Positions 32,274 through 40,011 of a DNA stretch of 44,505 bases are shown here, piece after piece. Within the stretch, counting starts at the first letter, position 1, and each line of letters starts with the position of its first letter. Made by a program: the position numbers and the translations under genes. Below the pieces are notes generated by a model. It saw only the letters and a program-made list of their open reading frames with translations, made no database searches and was not told the origin of the DNA. Where the stretch lies: the NCBI GenBank assembly GCA_037384645.1, contig JARRNT010000011.1:1-44505 (forward strand), given 5' to 3'. The DNA is from RI-92 sp037384645. GTDB taxonomy: Bacteria; Pseudomonadota; Gammaproteobacteria; UBA6429; Thiohalophilaceae.

Positions 32274-33503
32274 GTGTACTATGAATTTTTCAATCTGAAG
32301 GAGCATCCGTTCCGGCTGACGTGTGAACCCAAGTATTTTTACCTGAGTCCGGAACACACCCACGCCAACGCAATGATGGAGTTCGCTCTGATCAAGCGGC
32401 AGGGCGTCATGTTGCTCACGGGCGAAGTCGGCACAGGCAAGACCATGCTGGTCCAACACTTCCTGTCGCGCCTGGATACCGGTTATAAAATCGTTTCGAT
32501 TAACCAGACCAAACTTTCCGAGATAGAATTTCTGCAGCTGTTGCTGCTGGAACTGGATGAACCGGTGGAACAGGATGATGATGCCCAGACCTTGCTCTCG
32601 CGCATACTGGCTAAACTCGAGGAACTACACAACCAGAACCTGCACACCATCATATTTATCGATGAGGTACAGAACCTGCAGCCGGAGATACTGAAGTTAT
32701 TATTCCAGTTTTCGCAATTAAAAGTCGATAACTTGCGGATATGCACCATATACCTTGTCGGTCAGAACAAGATACGCGAAACCCTGGAAAGCCCGGAGAT
32801 CAGCGATAGCATCAATGTCATTAACGCGAAATATCATCTTGGCCCGCTGAGCCTCAAGGATGTACGCCGTTATATATTTCATCGTCTGGCCGTTGCCGGC
32901 GGACACAAATCCGTTAAATTTACCAACGACGTTTTTTCGGTTATTGAAACCTATACCGGTGGTCGGCCCAGGCTGATAAACGTCCTGACCGATCACATCC
33001 TGACCTATGCCTACATGGAAGAACTCAAGGACGTTAATGCTAAAACCGTAGACAAGGCCATTGAAGATCTGCAGTGGCTTCCTTTCGGCATGCAATATGG
33101 CAGTGAACAATCCCGTAACCCGGAGATATTCAAGGAAGAGCGTCGTCATTCCTACAAACTGATTATCCGGATAAACAATCGTATCCAGGGTGAATATTTT
33201 ATTCACAAAAAACGCATCAATATCGGTCGGCATCGTGATAATGATTTGCGCATTGATGATCCCCTGATCAGTCGGCAGCACGCCCAGATCCTGCAGCAAG
33301 GTCGCACGATCTATCTACGTGACCTGAACAGCACCAACGGCACCTTCGTCAACAACAAACGTGTTGATATTGCGGCGCTGGAAGAAGGTACCGTAGTAAA
33401 ACTAGGTAACTGCCTGCTTACTTTCTTGCGCAACAACAAGTCCGCATCAAATGAGTCGGGCTCACCCCAGAAAATCCTGGACTTTGCGGCTACTCAGCAC
33501 TAA
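32274..33503 (+). CDS. ExeA-like AAA ATPase fused to an FHA domain
   Basis: A 409-residue cytoplasmic protein. GTG at 32274 was chosen because it gives the family start MYYEFFNLKEHPFRLTCEPK, with CAGG upstream. The ATPase domain has Walker A GEVGTGKT (50-57) and Walker B IIFIDE, as in ExeA/GspA-type AAA proteins. The C-terminus (about 310-395) is an FHA domain: IGRHRDNDLRIDD, then SRQHAQI and LNSTNGTFVN. FHA domains bind phosphothreonine. ExeA normally has a membrane segment and peptidoglycan-binding domain in its C-terminus; here the FHA takes that place. The combination suggests phosphorylation-dependent control. Confidence 0.85.
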   Translation: MYYEFFNLKEHPFRLTCEPKYFYLSPEHTHANAMMEFALIKRQGVMLLTGEVGTGKTMLVQHFLSRLDTGYKIVSINQTKLSEIEFLQLLLLELDEPVEQDDDAQTLLSRILAKLEELHNQNLHTIIFIDEVQNLQPEILKLLFQFSQLKVDNLRICTIYLVGQNKIRETLESPEISDSINVINAKYHLGPLSLKDVRRYIFHRLAVAGGHKSVKFTNDVFSVIETYTGGRPRLINVLTDHILTYAYMEELKDVNAKTVDKAIEDLQWLPFGMQYGSEQSRNPEIFKEERRHSYKLIIRINNRIQGEYFIHKKRINIGRHRDNDLRIDDPLISRQHAQILQQGRTIYLRDLNSTNGTFVNNKRVDIAALEEGTVVKLGNCLLTFLRNNKSASNESGSPQKILDFAATQH

Positions 33504-33533
33504 TCCAATTCGTTTCTAGCACAGGATATTACC

Positions 33534-33962
33534 GTGATAGTTTTTGATCTTATTTGCGACGAGGAACATCAGTTCGAAGGCTGGTTTCGTAATTCCGAAG
33601 AATTTGAAGACCAGATTAAAACCGGTCTTCTGACTTGCCCCCTGTGTGGCAGCGACCAGGTAACGAAACGCCTGAGCCCAAGCCGCCTGAACTTCGGCAA
33701 AATGGAAAAACAGGCGCAGGAACTCCTGTCTTTGCAGCATGACGCAAAACAATTACTGTCGCGCATTAATCAATATATCAACACACATTATGAAGACGTC
33801 GGTTCTGAATTTGCAGACGAAGCAAGAAAAATGCACTATGGCGAGGCAGATGAACGTAATATTCGTGGTACCGCCAGTCTTGAAGATGCGCAGGATCTGT
33901 ACGAGGAGGGGATAGATGTTTTTCCGCTACTGCCTACAGATGACGAGGACAAGCTGAATTAA
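33534..33962 (+). CDS. DUF1178-family protein
   Basis: A 142-residue protein with the family start MIVFDLICDEEHQFEGWFRN and a zinc-ribbon-like CPLCGS at about 38-43. Cys8 could complete a metal site. The C-terminal half is charged and helical. The function of DUF1178 is unknown. It lies 30 bases after the ExeA-like gene and 8 bases before nfi, so the three are probably one transcript. Confidence 0.88.
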   Translation: MIVFDLICDEEHQFEGWFRNSEEFEDQIKTGLLTCPLCGSDQVTKRLSPSRLNFGKMEKQAQELLSLQHDAKQLLSRINQYINTHYEDVGSEFADEARKMHYGEADERNIRGTASLEDAQDLYEEGIDVFPLLPTDDEDKLN

Positions 33963-33970
33963 TCCAGGTC

Positions 33971-34636
33971 ATGGCTATCAAACTGGCGTTCAGTCATCCG
34001 TGGGATGTGTCTATCGCCGAAGCCAAACGTATTCAACTGGAACTCGCGCAGCGAGTTATTCTTGAAGATGACATCAAAGCCGTCAGCCATGTGGCCGGTG
34101 TTGATGTTGGTTTCGAAGACAAAGGACGTATTACCCGCGCAGCAATTGCCGTGCTGACGTTTCCGGAACTGGAGCTGGCTGACAGCAGCCTGGCGCGCAC
34201 CCAGACAACGTTTCCTTATGTGCCGGGTTATCTCTCGTTTCGGGAGTTACCCGCTGTACTAAAGGCCCTGGAAACGCTCCGTATCATCCCTGATTTATTT
34301 CTGTGCGATGGCCAGGGTATTGCCCATCCGCGTCGCTTTGGTATTGCCTGTCACCTGGGCGTCCTGACCGACATACCGAGTATCGGCGTGGGAAAATCCC
34401 GTCTGACAGGCCATTACGAGGAGCCCGGACAGGAAAAAGGTTGCTATAGCATTCTTACGGACAAGGGCGAGGAAATCGGTGTCGTGCTGCGCAACCGGGA
34501 TAGTACAAAACCGCTGTTTATCTCGCCGGGCCACCGGGTATCGCAAGCTGGTGCCATGGCCTGGGTATTGAAATGCACCACGCGTTATCGCTTGCCGGAA
34601 ACTACTCGCCATGCCCATCGCCTGGCTTCAGGCTGA
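33971..34636 (+). CDS. nfi: Endonuclease V
   Basis: A 221-residue DNA repair nuclease that cuts the second phosphodiester bond 3' of deaminated bases, chiefly inosine. Active-site motifs are visible: VAGVDVGFED near 40 (catalytic Asp), PYVPGYLSFRE (the wedge and Glu) near 77-87, and CDGQGIAHPRRFGIA near 115 (second Asp). Length is normal. Confidence 0.93.
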   Translation: MAIKLAFSHPWDVSIAEAKRIQLELAQRVILEDDIKAVSHVAGVDVGFEDKGRITRAAIAVLTFPELELADSSLARTQTTFPYVPGYLSFRELPAVLKALETLRIIPDLFLCDGQGIAHPRRFGIACHLGVLTDIPSIGVGKSRLTGHYEEPGQEKGCYSILTDKGEEIGVVLRNRDSTKPLFISPGHRVSQAGAMAWVLKCTTRYRLPETTRHAHRLASG

Positions 34637-34713
34637 GAGAGACCTGGCACCCGTCATGTTGCCGGCATAGAATCAAGCTGATTGAACGTAAGTAATATCT
34701 GGATGGAAACACA

Positions 34714-35115
34714 ATGAAGTGGCTGAAATTGCTTGTCATCATACCCCTGATGCTGACCCCGGGTTCACCCTGGATTATGAAATGGCTGGCACAATACCAG
34801 TCACGTAAGAAACTGGGACGCCAGGCCCCGGACACCAGCGAAGTTGATGGCAGCACCCAGGCCGCGCACAAGCTGTACTATTTTCATGCTCCTTATTGCA
34901 GTCCCTGTCAGGCCATGATGCCGATGATTGACAGTTTGAAACGGGATTTTCCCAATCTGATTAAAATCGACATTACCCAGCATGAATCGCTTGCACAGGC
35001 ATTTGGCGTAAGTGCAACCCCTGTATTCATGGTTGTTGATGATGGTCAGATAAATGAAGTCAAGGTGGGGTCAGTACGTGAGTCATGGCTACGACAAAGA
35101 CTCACAACTGAATAA
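34714..35115 (+). CDS. Membrane-anchored thioredoxin-like protein
   Basis: A 133-residue protein. The N-terminus (MKWLKLLVIIPLMLTPG) is a membrane anchor or uncleaved signal. The thioredoxin fold contains CSPC at 62-65 (FHAPYCSPCQAM) and cis-Pro in VSATPVFMV. CSPC is not the usual CGPC, so the redox potential may differ. A periplasmic face is likely from the anchor. It may reduce or oxidise envelope proteins. Confidence 0.8.
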   Translation: MKWLKLLVIIPLMLTPGSPWIMKWLAQYQSRKKLGRQAPDTSEVDGSTQAAHKLYYFHAPYCSPCQAMMPMIDSLKRDFPNLIKIDITQHESLAQAFGVSATPVFMVVDDGQINEVKVGSVRESWLRQRLTTE

Positions 35116-35120
35116 AAGAA

Positions 35121-35153
35121 GGGATAAGGTCACAATCCCTGTAACCTTATCCC
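35121..35153 (-). terminator. Terminator of the Do protease gene
   Basis: GGGATAAGGT (35121-35130) pairs perfectly with ACCTTATCCC (35144-35153). On the minus strand the hairpin is followed by TTCTTTTATT. It lies between two convergent genes and may also act for the thioredoxin-like gene, though the plus side lacks a T-run. Confidence 0.7.
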
Positions 35154-35169
35154 GGTTTGCCTCAGCGGT

Positions 35170-36693
35170 TCATCCTAGATCCACGGGGACAAAGATCCGC
35201 GAGTTATTCCGCTGTATCAGTAACGCAATATGCTTTCCATGTTCGGAGATCAGTTTGCGCAGTTGGGCAACCTTGTATACCCGCTGTCCATTCAGTGACA
35301 GAATGACGTCACCCGGCTCAATGCCAGCCTTGGCGGCAGGCCCTCCGACATTTTCTACCAGCAAGCCACCCTTATTCACGTTCTCCTGCTTACGCTCCTC
35401 CGGTGTCAGTGGTCGCACAGCCACGCCCAGACGGCTCTTCTTGTAGCTTGGGCCACTGTTGCTATTACTGGCAAGCTTGCTGTTGTTCAGGTTACCAAGG
35501 ACAACCGAAATCTGCTTATGCTTGCCATTACGCCAGATATCGAGCTTGACCTTGCTACCCGGGGCCATGTTAGCGACTAACGGCGGCAATTGATTCGAGT
35601 TTTCAATCTTCTTGCCATTGAATTTAAGAATGATATCGCCTGATTCCAGCCCCGCCTTGGCAGCCGGCCCGCCATGCTCCACCGAACCAACCAGGGCACC
35701 CTGGGGTTTATCAAGGCCAAAGGATTGTGCAAGCCCCTTGTTAACATGCTGAATCATAACGCCAAGCAAACCACGCTCAACCTTGCCGTTTTTGACGATT
35801 TGCTTTTCAACCTTTTCCGCTACGGTAATCGGAATGGCAAAGGACAGGCCTTCATATCCGCCCGTACGGGTATAAATCTGCGAATTAATCCCGATCACCT
35901 GGCCCTGGCTGTTAAACAGGGGACCACCGGAATTGCCGGGATTGACCGGAACATCGGTTTGCAGAAAAGACACATAACCGTCGTCCGGCAAGGAGCGGGA
36001 TTTTGCTGAAATGATGCCGGCGGTTGCGCTATTGGTGAATCCAAAAGGCGAACCAATTGCCAGCACCCAGTCACCAACATGCGCAGTGGCAGGATTACCG
36101 AGATGAACCGTCGGTAAGTCGTGCGCATCAATCTTGAGTACGGCGACGTCGGTCGGCTTGTCCATGCCCAGCACCTTGGCCTTGAATTTACGCTTGTCAG
36201 TCAGTAGAACCGTCACAGTATTAGCGTGATCGACGACATGCGCATTTGTCAGGATCAAACCATTGGAGCTGATGATAAATCCGGAACCCACACCACGAAT
36301 CGGCGTCTCGCCCTGCTGCTGGTTCGGCATCTGGAATTGTCGGAAAAAGCGATAAAACGGGTTATTTGGTCCCAGTTGCGGAAAAGACGGTATGTTTGAA
36401 GTCGTCTTCATCTCGCCGGTAATGCTGATATTGACGACCGCAGGACCGTAGCGTTGGACGATTGCCCTGAAACTGGGCGGAGTAATTGAGGGGTCACTGA
36501 CGGTATTCGAAACAGGTACAGTGTCGCCAGTCGTCGTGGTCTGCGTATTCGTGGTATTTTGAGCAACAGCGGCAGACTGATTACGTACATCAGTACGTAA
36601 CTGGATTAGTCCGTCTGCCAGGAATCCAATTGCAACGAATACGGCGATGAAAGCCACTACGATTGCGGAACGTTTCCAGGTAGCAGTTTGCAT
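35170..36693 (-). CDS. Do-family serine protease (DegP/DegQ type)
   Basis: A 507-residue periplasmic protease/chaperone. An N-terminal helix (AIVVAFIAVFVAIGFLADGL) serves as anchor or signal. The trypsin-like domain has the triad His152 (TNAHVVDHA), Asp182 (TDVAVLKID) and Ser255 (NPGNSGGP). Two PDZ domains follow (about 305-395 and 415-505). AAGGAGG precedes the ATG. It lies downstream of a response regulator and histidine kinase on the same strand, with an 11-bp-phased CTTAA array in the gap, so the pair probably controls it. It degrades misfolded envelope proteins. Confidence 0.92.
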   Translation of the reverse strand: MQTATWKRSAIVVAFIAVFVAIGFLADGLIQLRTDVRNQSAAVAQNTTNTQTTTTGDTVPVSNTVSDPSITPPSFRAIVQRYGPAVVNISITGEMKTTSNIPSFPQLGPNNPFYRFFRQFQMPNQQQGETPIRGVGSGFIISSNGLILTNAHVVDHANTVTVLLTDKRKFKAKVLGMDKPTDVAVLKIDAHDLPTVHLGNPATAHVGDWVLAIGSPFGFTNSATAGIISAKSRSLPDDGYVSFLQTDVPVNPGNSGGPLFNSQGQVIGINSQIYTRTGGYEGLSFAIPITVAEKVEKQIVKNGKVERGLLGVMIQHVNKGLAQSFGLDKPQGALVGSVEHGGPAAKAGLESGDIILKFNGKKIENSNQLPPLVANMAPGSKVKLDIWRNGKHKQISVVLGNLNNSKLASNSNSGPSYKKSRLGVAVRPLTPEERKQENVNKGGLLVENVGGPAAKAGIEPGDVILSLNGQRVYKVAQLRKLISEHGKHIALLIQRNNSRIFVPVDLG

Positions 36694-36720
36694 ACAGCCT
36701 CCTTGTGATAACTGAATTTC

Positions 36721-36726
36721 AGAATA
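36721..36726 (-). promoter_or_regulatory. Likely -10 of the Do protease promoter
   Basis: Read on the minus strand, TATTCT lies at 36726-36721, some 30 bases before the start codon. The matching -35 position (TCCGTT) is poor and abuts the CTTAA array, as expected for an activator-dependent promoter. Confidence 0.35.
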
Positions 36727-36750
36727 TGCTGCAAATGTACTGGAACGGAG

Positions 36751-36789
36751 CTTAAAACAATCTTAAGCCAGGCTTAAATTAAGCTTAAG
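36751..36789 (-). promoter_or_regulatory. Four phased CTTAA boxes, probable response-regulator site
   Basis: On the plus strand CTTAAA, CTTAAG, CTTAAA and CTTAAG start at 36751, 36762, 36773 and 36784, exactly 11 bases apart with 5-base spacers. Direct repeats of (C/T)TTAA(G/T) with 5-base spacing are the known site type of PmrA/BasR-class OmpR-family regulators. The array lies between the histidine kinase stop and the Do protease start. Confidence 0.8.
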
Positions 36790-36802
36790 AGAAGGCGATA
36801 TT

Positions 36803-38107
36803 TTAATTTTTATGCAAAAATTCTATATTTGCGCACAAACCGCCGCCCGGATTGTCCTTCAGGGTAATCGTGGCCCGAATACGATCGGCAATGGATTTGA
36901 CGATAGCCAGGCCCAGACCGCTGCCAGATTCCGCATTGCCAGACCGCCGGTAGAAACGATCAAAAACCCTGGTTTTTTCCTCATCCGGGATGCCTGGCCC
37001 GGAATCACAGATGCTGATCTGAAAGTGCGGATCCTGACTGATAAAAATATCGACCTTGCCGCCCTCAGGCGTATAACGCAGTGCATTGCTGACCAGATTT
37101 GCCAGCATTATTCGCAGCGAATCGCTATTGCATTGAAGCGTCGCTTGCTCTGGAGCCCTGCTGATACCAAGGTCAATCTGTTTGGCCTGCGCTAATGGCT
37201 GATGCTGGATCACAATATCATGTATTAGCGCAATCAGGTCGACTGATTCTGTCGAGCTATCCAGGTTGGCCGGGTCCTGACGTGCCAGAGTTAATAATTG
37301 CTGTATTACATGTGTCGTACGCTCAAGCCCTGACTTCAGTTCTGAAAGCGCAGCGTCGCGTTGATTCTCATCCTTGGCTCGTTCGACCAGCTGGATCTGC
37401 AGTTGCAATGCAGTCAGTGGTGTGCGTAATTCATGCGCCGCATCAGCAATGAAGGCGCGTTGCACTTCCAGTGCCGATTGAAGTCGTGCCAGCAACTCGT
37501 TCAATGCCAGAATCAGTGGCTGGACTTCCTTCGAGCTGGCAGCCTCATCAAGCGGTTCCAGCGAGTCGGGTGTACGCGTCAGAACGGCACGGGTCAGCTG
37601 GGTTAGCGGTCGCAAGCCCCGATCGACGATAAACCAGATCAGCAGGCCAAGCAGTGGTAACAGAAACATAAATGGCGTCAGTGTACGCAAGGCAGCGCTG
37701 GCCGCCTGGGTATCGCGCACGCTTAACGGTTGTGCGACTTCAACAGTTTCATCCAGATATTGAATCGCGTATACCCGCCAGGTGCCATCCGGCGTCTTTA
37801 CTGTAGAATATCCAAGCTTGGTAAGATTAGGCAGGCTACGATGGGGGCGCGAATAATAGACGGTTACACCGTCAACATTCCATACCCGAATAACGAAATC
37901 GAAATCTTTCTCGTCAGGAATATTTACCCTGGGATTAAGCTTGAAGCGTTGATCACGAAAGGAGAGGGCGATCTGGCGAAGATAATAATCAAATATGGTG
38001 TTCGCCTCATTCCTGGCAACCCGGTATGTGGCGTAGGCGCCAATGATCATTACCGTGCTCATGCCAACGAGCAAGGTTACCAGCAGAGTACGACGAATGG
38101 ACTTCAT
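36803..38107 (-). CDS. Sensor histidine kinase (QseC/PmrB type)
   Basis: A 434-residue membrane kinase. Membrane helices are at about 7-29 and 142-162, with a periplasmic sensor region of about 110 residues between them. A HAMP-like region follows, then the dimerisation domain with His225 (ADAAHELRTPLTAL) and the ATPase domain with N, G1 (GPGIPDE) and G2 (GSGLGLA) boxes. It starts inside the stop of the response regulator (ATGA overlap), so the two are cotranslated. Confidence 0.9.
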   Translation of the reverse strand: MKSIRRTLLVTLLVGMSTVMIIGAYATYRVARNEANTIFDYYLRQIALSFRDQRFKLNPRVNIPDEKDFDFVIRVWNVDGVTVYYSRPHRSLPNLTKLGYSTVKTPDGTWRVYAIQYLDETVEVAQPLSVRDTQAASAALRTLTPFMFLLPLLGLLIWFIVDRGLRPLTQLTRAVLTRTPDSLEPLDEAASSKEVQPLILALNELLARLQSALEVQRAFIADAAHELRTPLTALQLQIQLVERAKDENQRDAALSELKSGLERTTHVIQQLLTLARQDPANLDSSTESVDLIALIHDIVIQHQPLAQAKQIDLGISRAPEQATLQCNSDSLRIMLANLVSNALRYTPEGGKVDIFISQDPHFQISICDSGPGIPDEEKTRVFDRFYRRSGNAESGSGLGLAIVKSIADRIRATITLKDNPGGGLCANIEFLHKN

Positions 38108-38766
38108 GATTGTTTGGGAATCATATAACCAATACCGCGTATATTGACAATCCAGTGGCTACCAAGTTTTTGCCGAAGGCCATGGATATATACCTCCACT
38201 GCATTGCTTTCGACTTCCTCGCCCCAGCCATACATCCGATCCTCAAGTTGACTCCGTGACAGGGGAGCTCCCGGTTTTTCCATAAAAATATGCAACAGGG
38301 TAAATTCGCGCCTGGAAAGATTAACCAGTTGTCCATCAAGGTGCACTTCGTGAGTCGCCGGGTTCAGGCGTAAGCCTCCGTGCTCCAGCACATTTTCTGT
38401 CCGGCCGGCGCTGCGGCGGAGCAGGGCACGAATACGTGCAGCCAGCTCATCCAGATCAAACGGTTTGACCAGATAGTCATCGGCGCCGGCGTCCAGCCCG
38501 GCAACCCGGTCAGACACGGCGTCCCTCGCTGTCAGCACCAGAATGGGGATCGGATTTTTTTGCTGACGCAGGCCATTGATGACTTCAAGCCCGGATTTCC
38601 TGGGCAAGCCCAGATCCAGCAGCAGCAATTCATAGACCTGGTCGGACAGGGCATTTTCTGCTGAAACACCATCCTGCACCCAGTCGACACTATAGCCATC
38701 CTGTTTCAGGCCTGCCTGGATATTACGCCCGATCATGGGGTCATCTTCGACGAGTAACAAACGCAT
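38104..38766 (-). CDS. OmpR-family response regulator (QseB/PmrA type)
   Basis: A 220-residue regulator. The receiver domain has Asp8-Asp9 and the phosphorylation site Asp51 (LLLLDLGLPRKSGLE). The winged helix domain covers about 125-220 (LSRREFTLLHIFMEKPG). It is the first gene of the pair with the histidine kinase. The likely target is the Do protease promoter. Confidence 0.92.
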   Translation of the reverse strand: MRLLLVEDDPMIGRNIQAGLKQDGYSVDWVQDGVSAENALSDQVYELLLLDLGLPRKSGLEVINGLRQQKNPIPILVLTARDAVSDRVAGLDAGADDYLVKPFDLDELAARIRALLRRSAGRTENVLEHGGLRLNPATHEVHLDGQLVNLSRREFTLLHIFMEKPGAPLSRSQLEDRMYGWGEEVESNAVEVYIHGLRQKLGSHWIVNIRGIGYMIPKQS

Positions 38767-38918
38767 CCTGTGTTACCTGTATTTTTCCGTCTGGATAAGT
38801 CACTACAATTATGCCAGTATATCATTGTTGGTACTGTATGCTGCCTTCATCAAAGCGGTCAAGATTCACTGGCACATCGGTATAAAAAATGCCGGTTACC
38901 AGATCAAGGAGTCGACAA

Positions 38919-39257
38919 ATGATTTTACGAACATGCATTGTTGCACTTGCAGGCATTATGATGTTCAGCTGGCCCAAACCCAGCAAAGATCAAAAATCAG
39001 CCTGCCAGGCAATGAAAAAGATTAGATGGAAGGTCTCTTCCAACCAGCAACAGACCATGCAACCGGTCTACAAGATAATTGACAACAAGGATAAACTTCA
39101 CAACAAAGTTACAGAAACGGTCATCGACGAAATCAATTCAAATGCTGTTTGCGGCGCCTACGTGAATGACTACGGCATTAGCACCGATCAGACCTGGCGC
39201 CTGGTGACAGGAAAGTCCGGTAAAGAGGGCGCAGCATTATGCAAGGAATACAAATAG
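38919..39257 (+). CDS. Small exported protein of unknown function
   Basis: A 112-residue protein. ATG at 38919 was chosen for AAGGAG seven bases upstream; a longer in-frame start at 38889 lacks this. The N-terminus (MILRTCIVALAGIMMFSWPK) looks like a signal peptide. Three later cysteines (about 29, 77 and 107) could form disulfides outside the cytoplasm. No family is recognised. It diverges from the response regulator gene. Confidence 0.6.
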   Translation: MILRTCIVALAGIMMFSWPKPSKDQKSACQAMKKIRWKVSSNQQQTMQPVYKIIDNKDKLHNKVTETVIDEINSNAVCGAYVNDYGISTDQTWRLVTGKSGKEGAALCKEYK

Positions 39258-39281
39258 CGTCCCTGCTATTTTTATTCATAT

Positions 39282-39851
39282 TCAAGCTTGTTGCATATGC
39301 CGTTGACGCAACCTGCTTTCAGCAAAAGCGTCAACACTCTTAAATGGAATGTGATCGCCGATATCACCGCCATAATAACTCATGGCAATCTCCCCGTTTT
39401 CAGATATCAAAAAATCAGCAGGTATCCGCGCCAAAGACCCATCCACGCTGGCCATTCTATATAACGGATCCAGCATTGCTCGAATTAACGTTGGTATCCG
39501 CAACATGCCCAGCATCAATCCAGGCATTGATTTCCTGACGCCATACAACGCATACAGTCTGCCATCGGGGTCGGGTATAACAGGAAAAGGTAACCCACGC
39601 CGACCGATGTATTTTTCAATATACTGCGAACTGGATTCGAAAACACCCAGCACCACCAACCCGGAACGAGCGTAACGCTCCACCTCCTGCGCCAGCCGGA
39701 CAAAACGAACCGTGCAAAACGGGCAGGTCGCGTAACGAAAAAAACATAACAGTATTTTTTTCCCTTTAAGATCGGACAGGCGAATTTCCTTTCCTGTCAT
39801 ATCCTGCGCAACAAAATCCGGGGCAAAATCATTCGCGTTTAGTAATGGCAT
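39282..39851 (-). CDS. Peroxiredoxin-like (AhpC/TSA) protein
   Basis: A 189-residue thioredoxin-fold protein. The N-terminus FAPDFVAQDMTGKEIRLSDL is typical of AhpC/TSA proteins. The active site region reads FRYATCPFCTVRF, with Cys43 and Cys46, a CxxC rather than the single Cys of a classic peroxiredoxin. The central part (GLVVLGVFESS) and the end fit the fold. It probably reduces peroxides or disulfides. The converging small exported protein gene ends 24 bases away. Confidence 0.8.
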   Translation of the reverse strand: MPLLNANDFAPDFVAQDMTGKEIRLSDLKGKKILLCFFRYATCPFCTVRFVRLAQEVERYARSGLVVLGVFESSSQYIEKYIGRRGLPFPVIPDPDGRLYALYGVRKSMPGLMLGMLRIPTLIRAMLDPLYRMASVDGSLARIPADFLISENGEIAMSYYGGDIGDHIPFKSVDAFAESRLRQRHMQQA

Positions 39852-39911
39852 AGCAGTCTCCCGTTATCATTATTGATTCATATTCGAGAGATTAGTCGAC
39901 ACAATCCCAGA

Positions 39912-39956
39912 TTCCTTACACAGAATTTTCGCTAATTAAGACAATAGTGTAAGGAA
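39912..39956. repeat. Inverted repeat between divergent genes
   Basis: TTCCTTACAC (39912-39921) and GTGTAAGGAA (39947-39956) are perfect inverted copies separated by 25 bases. They lie between the divergent peroxiredoxin-like and GltB-like genes and could be an operator or a hairpin. Confidence 0.55.
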
Positions 39957-40011
39957 CCTGCCTGTTCTACCGACAAACAAGGGGATAATAGTAATATTCA
40001 CCACCAGTTCA

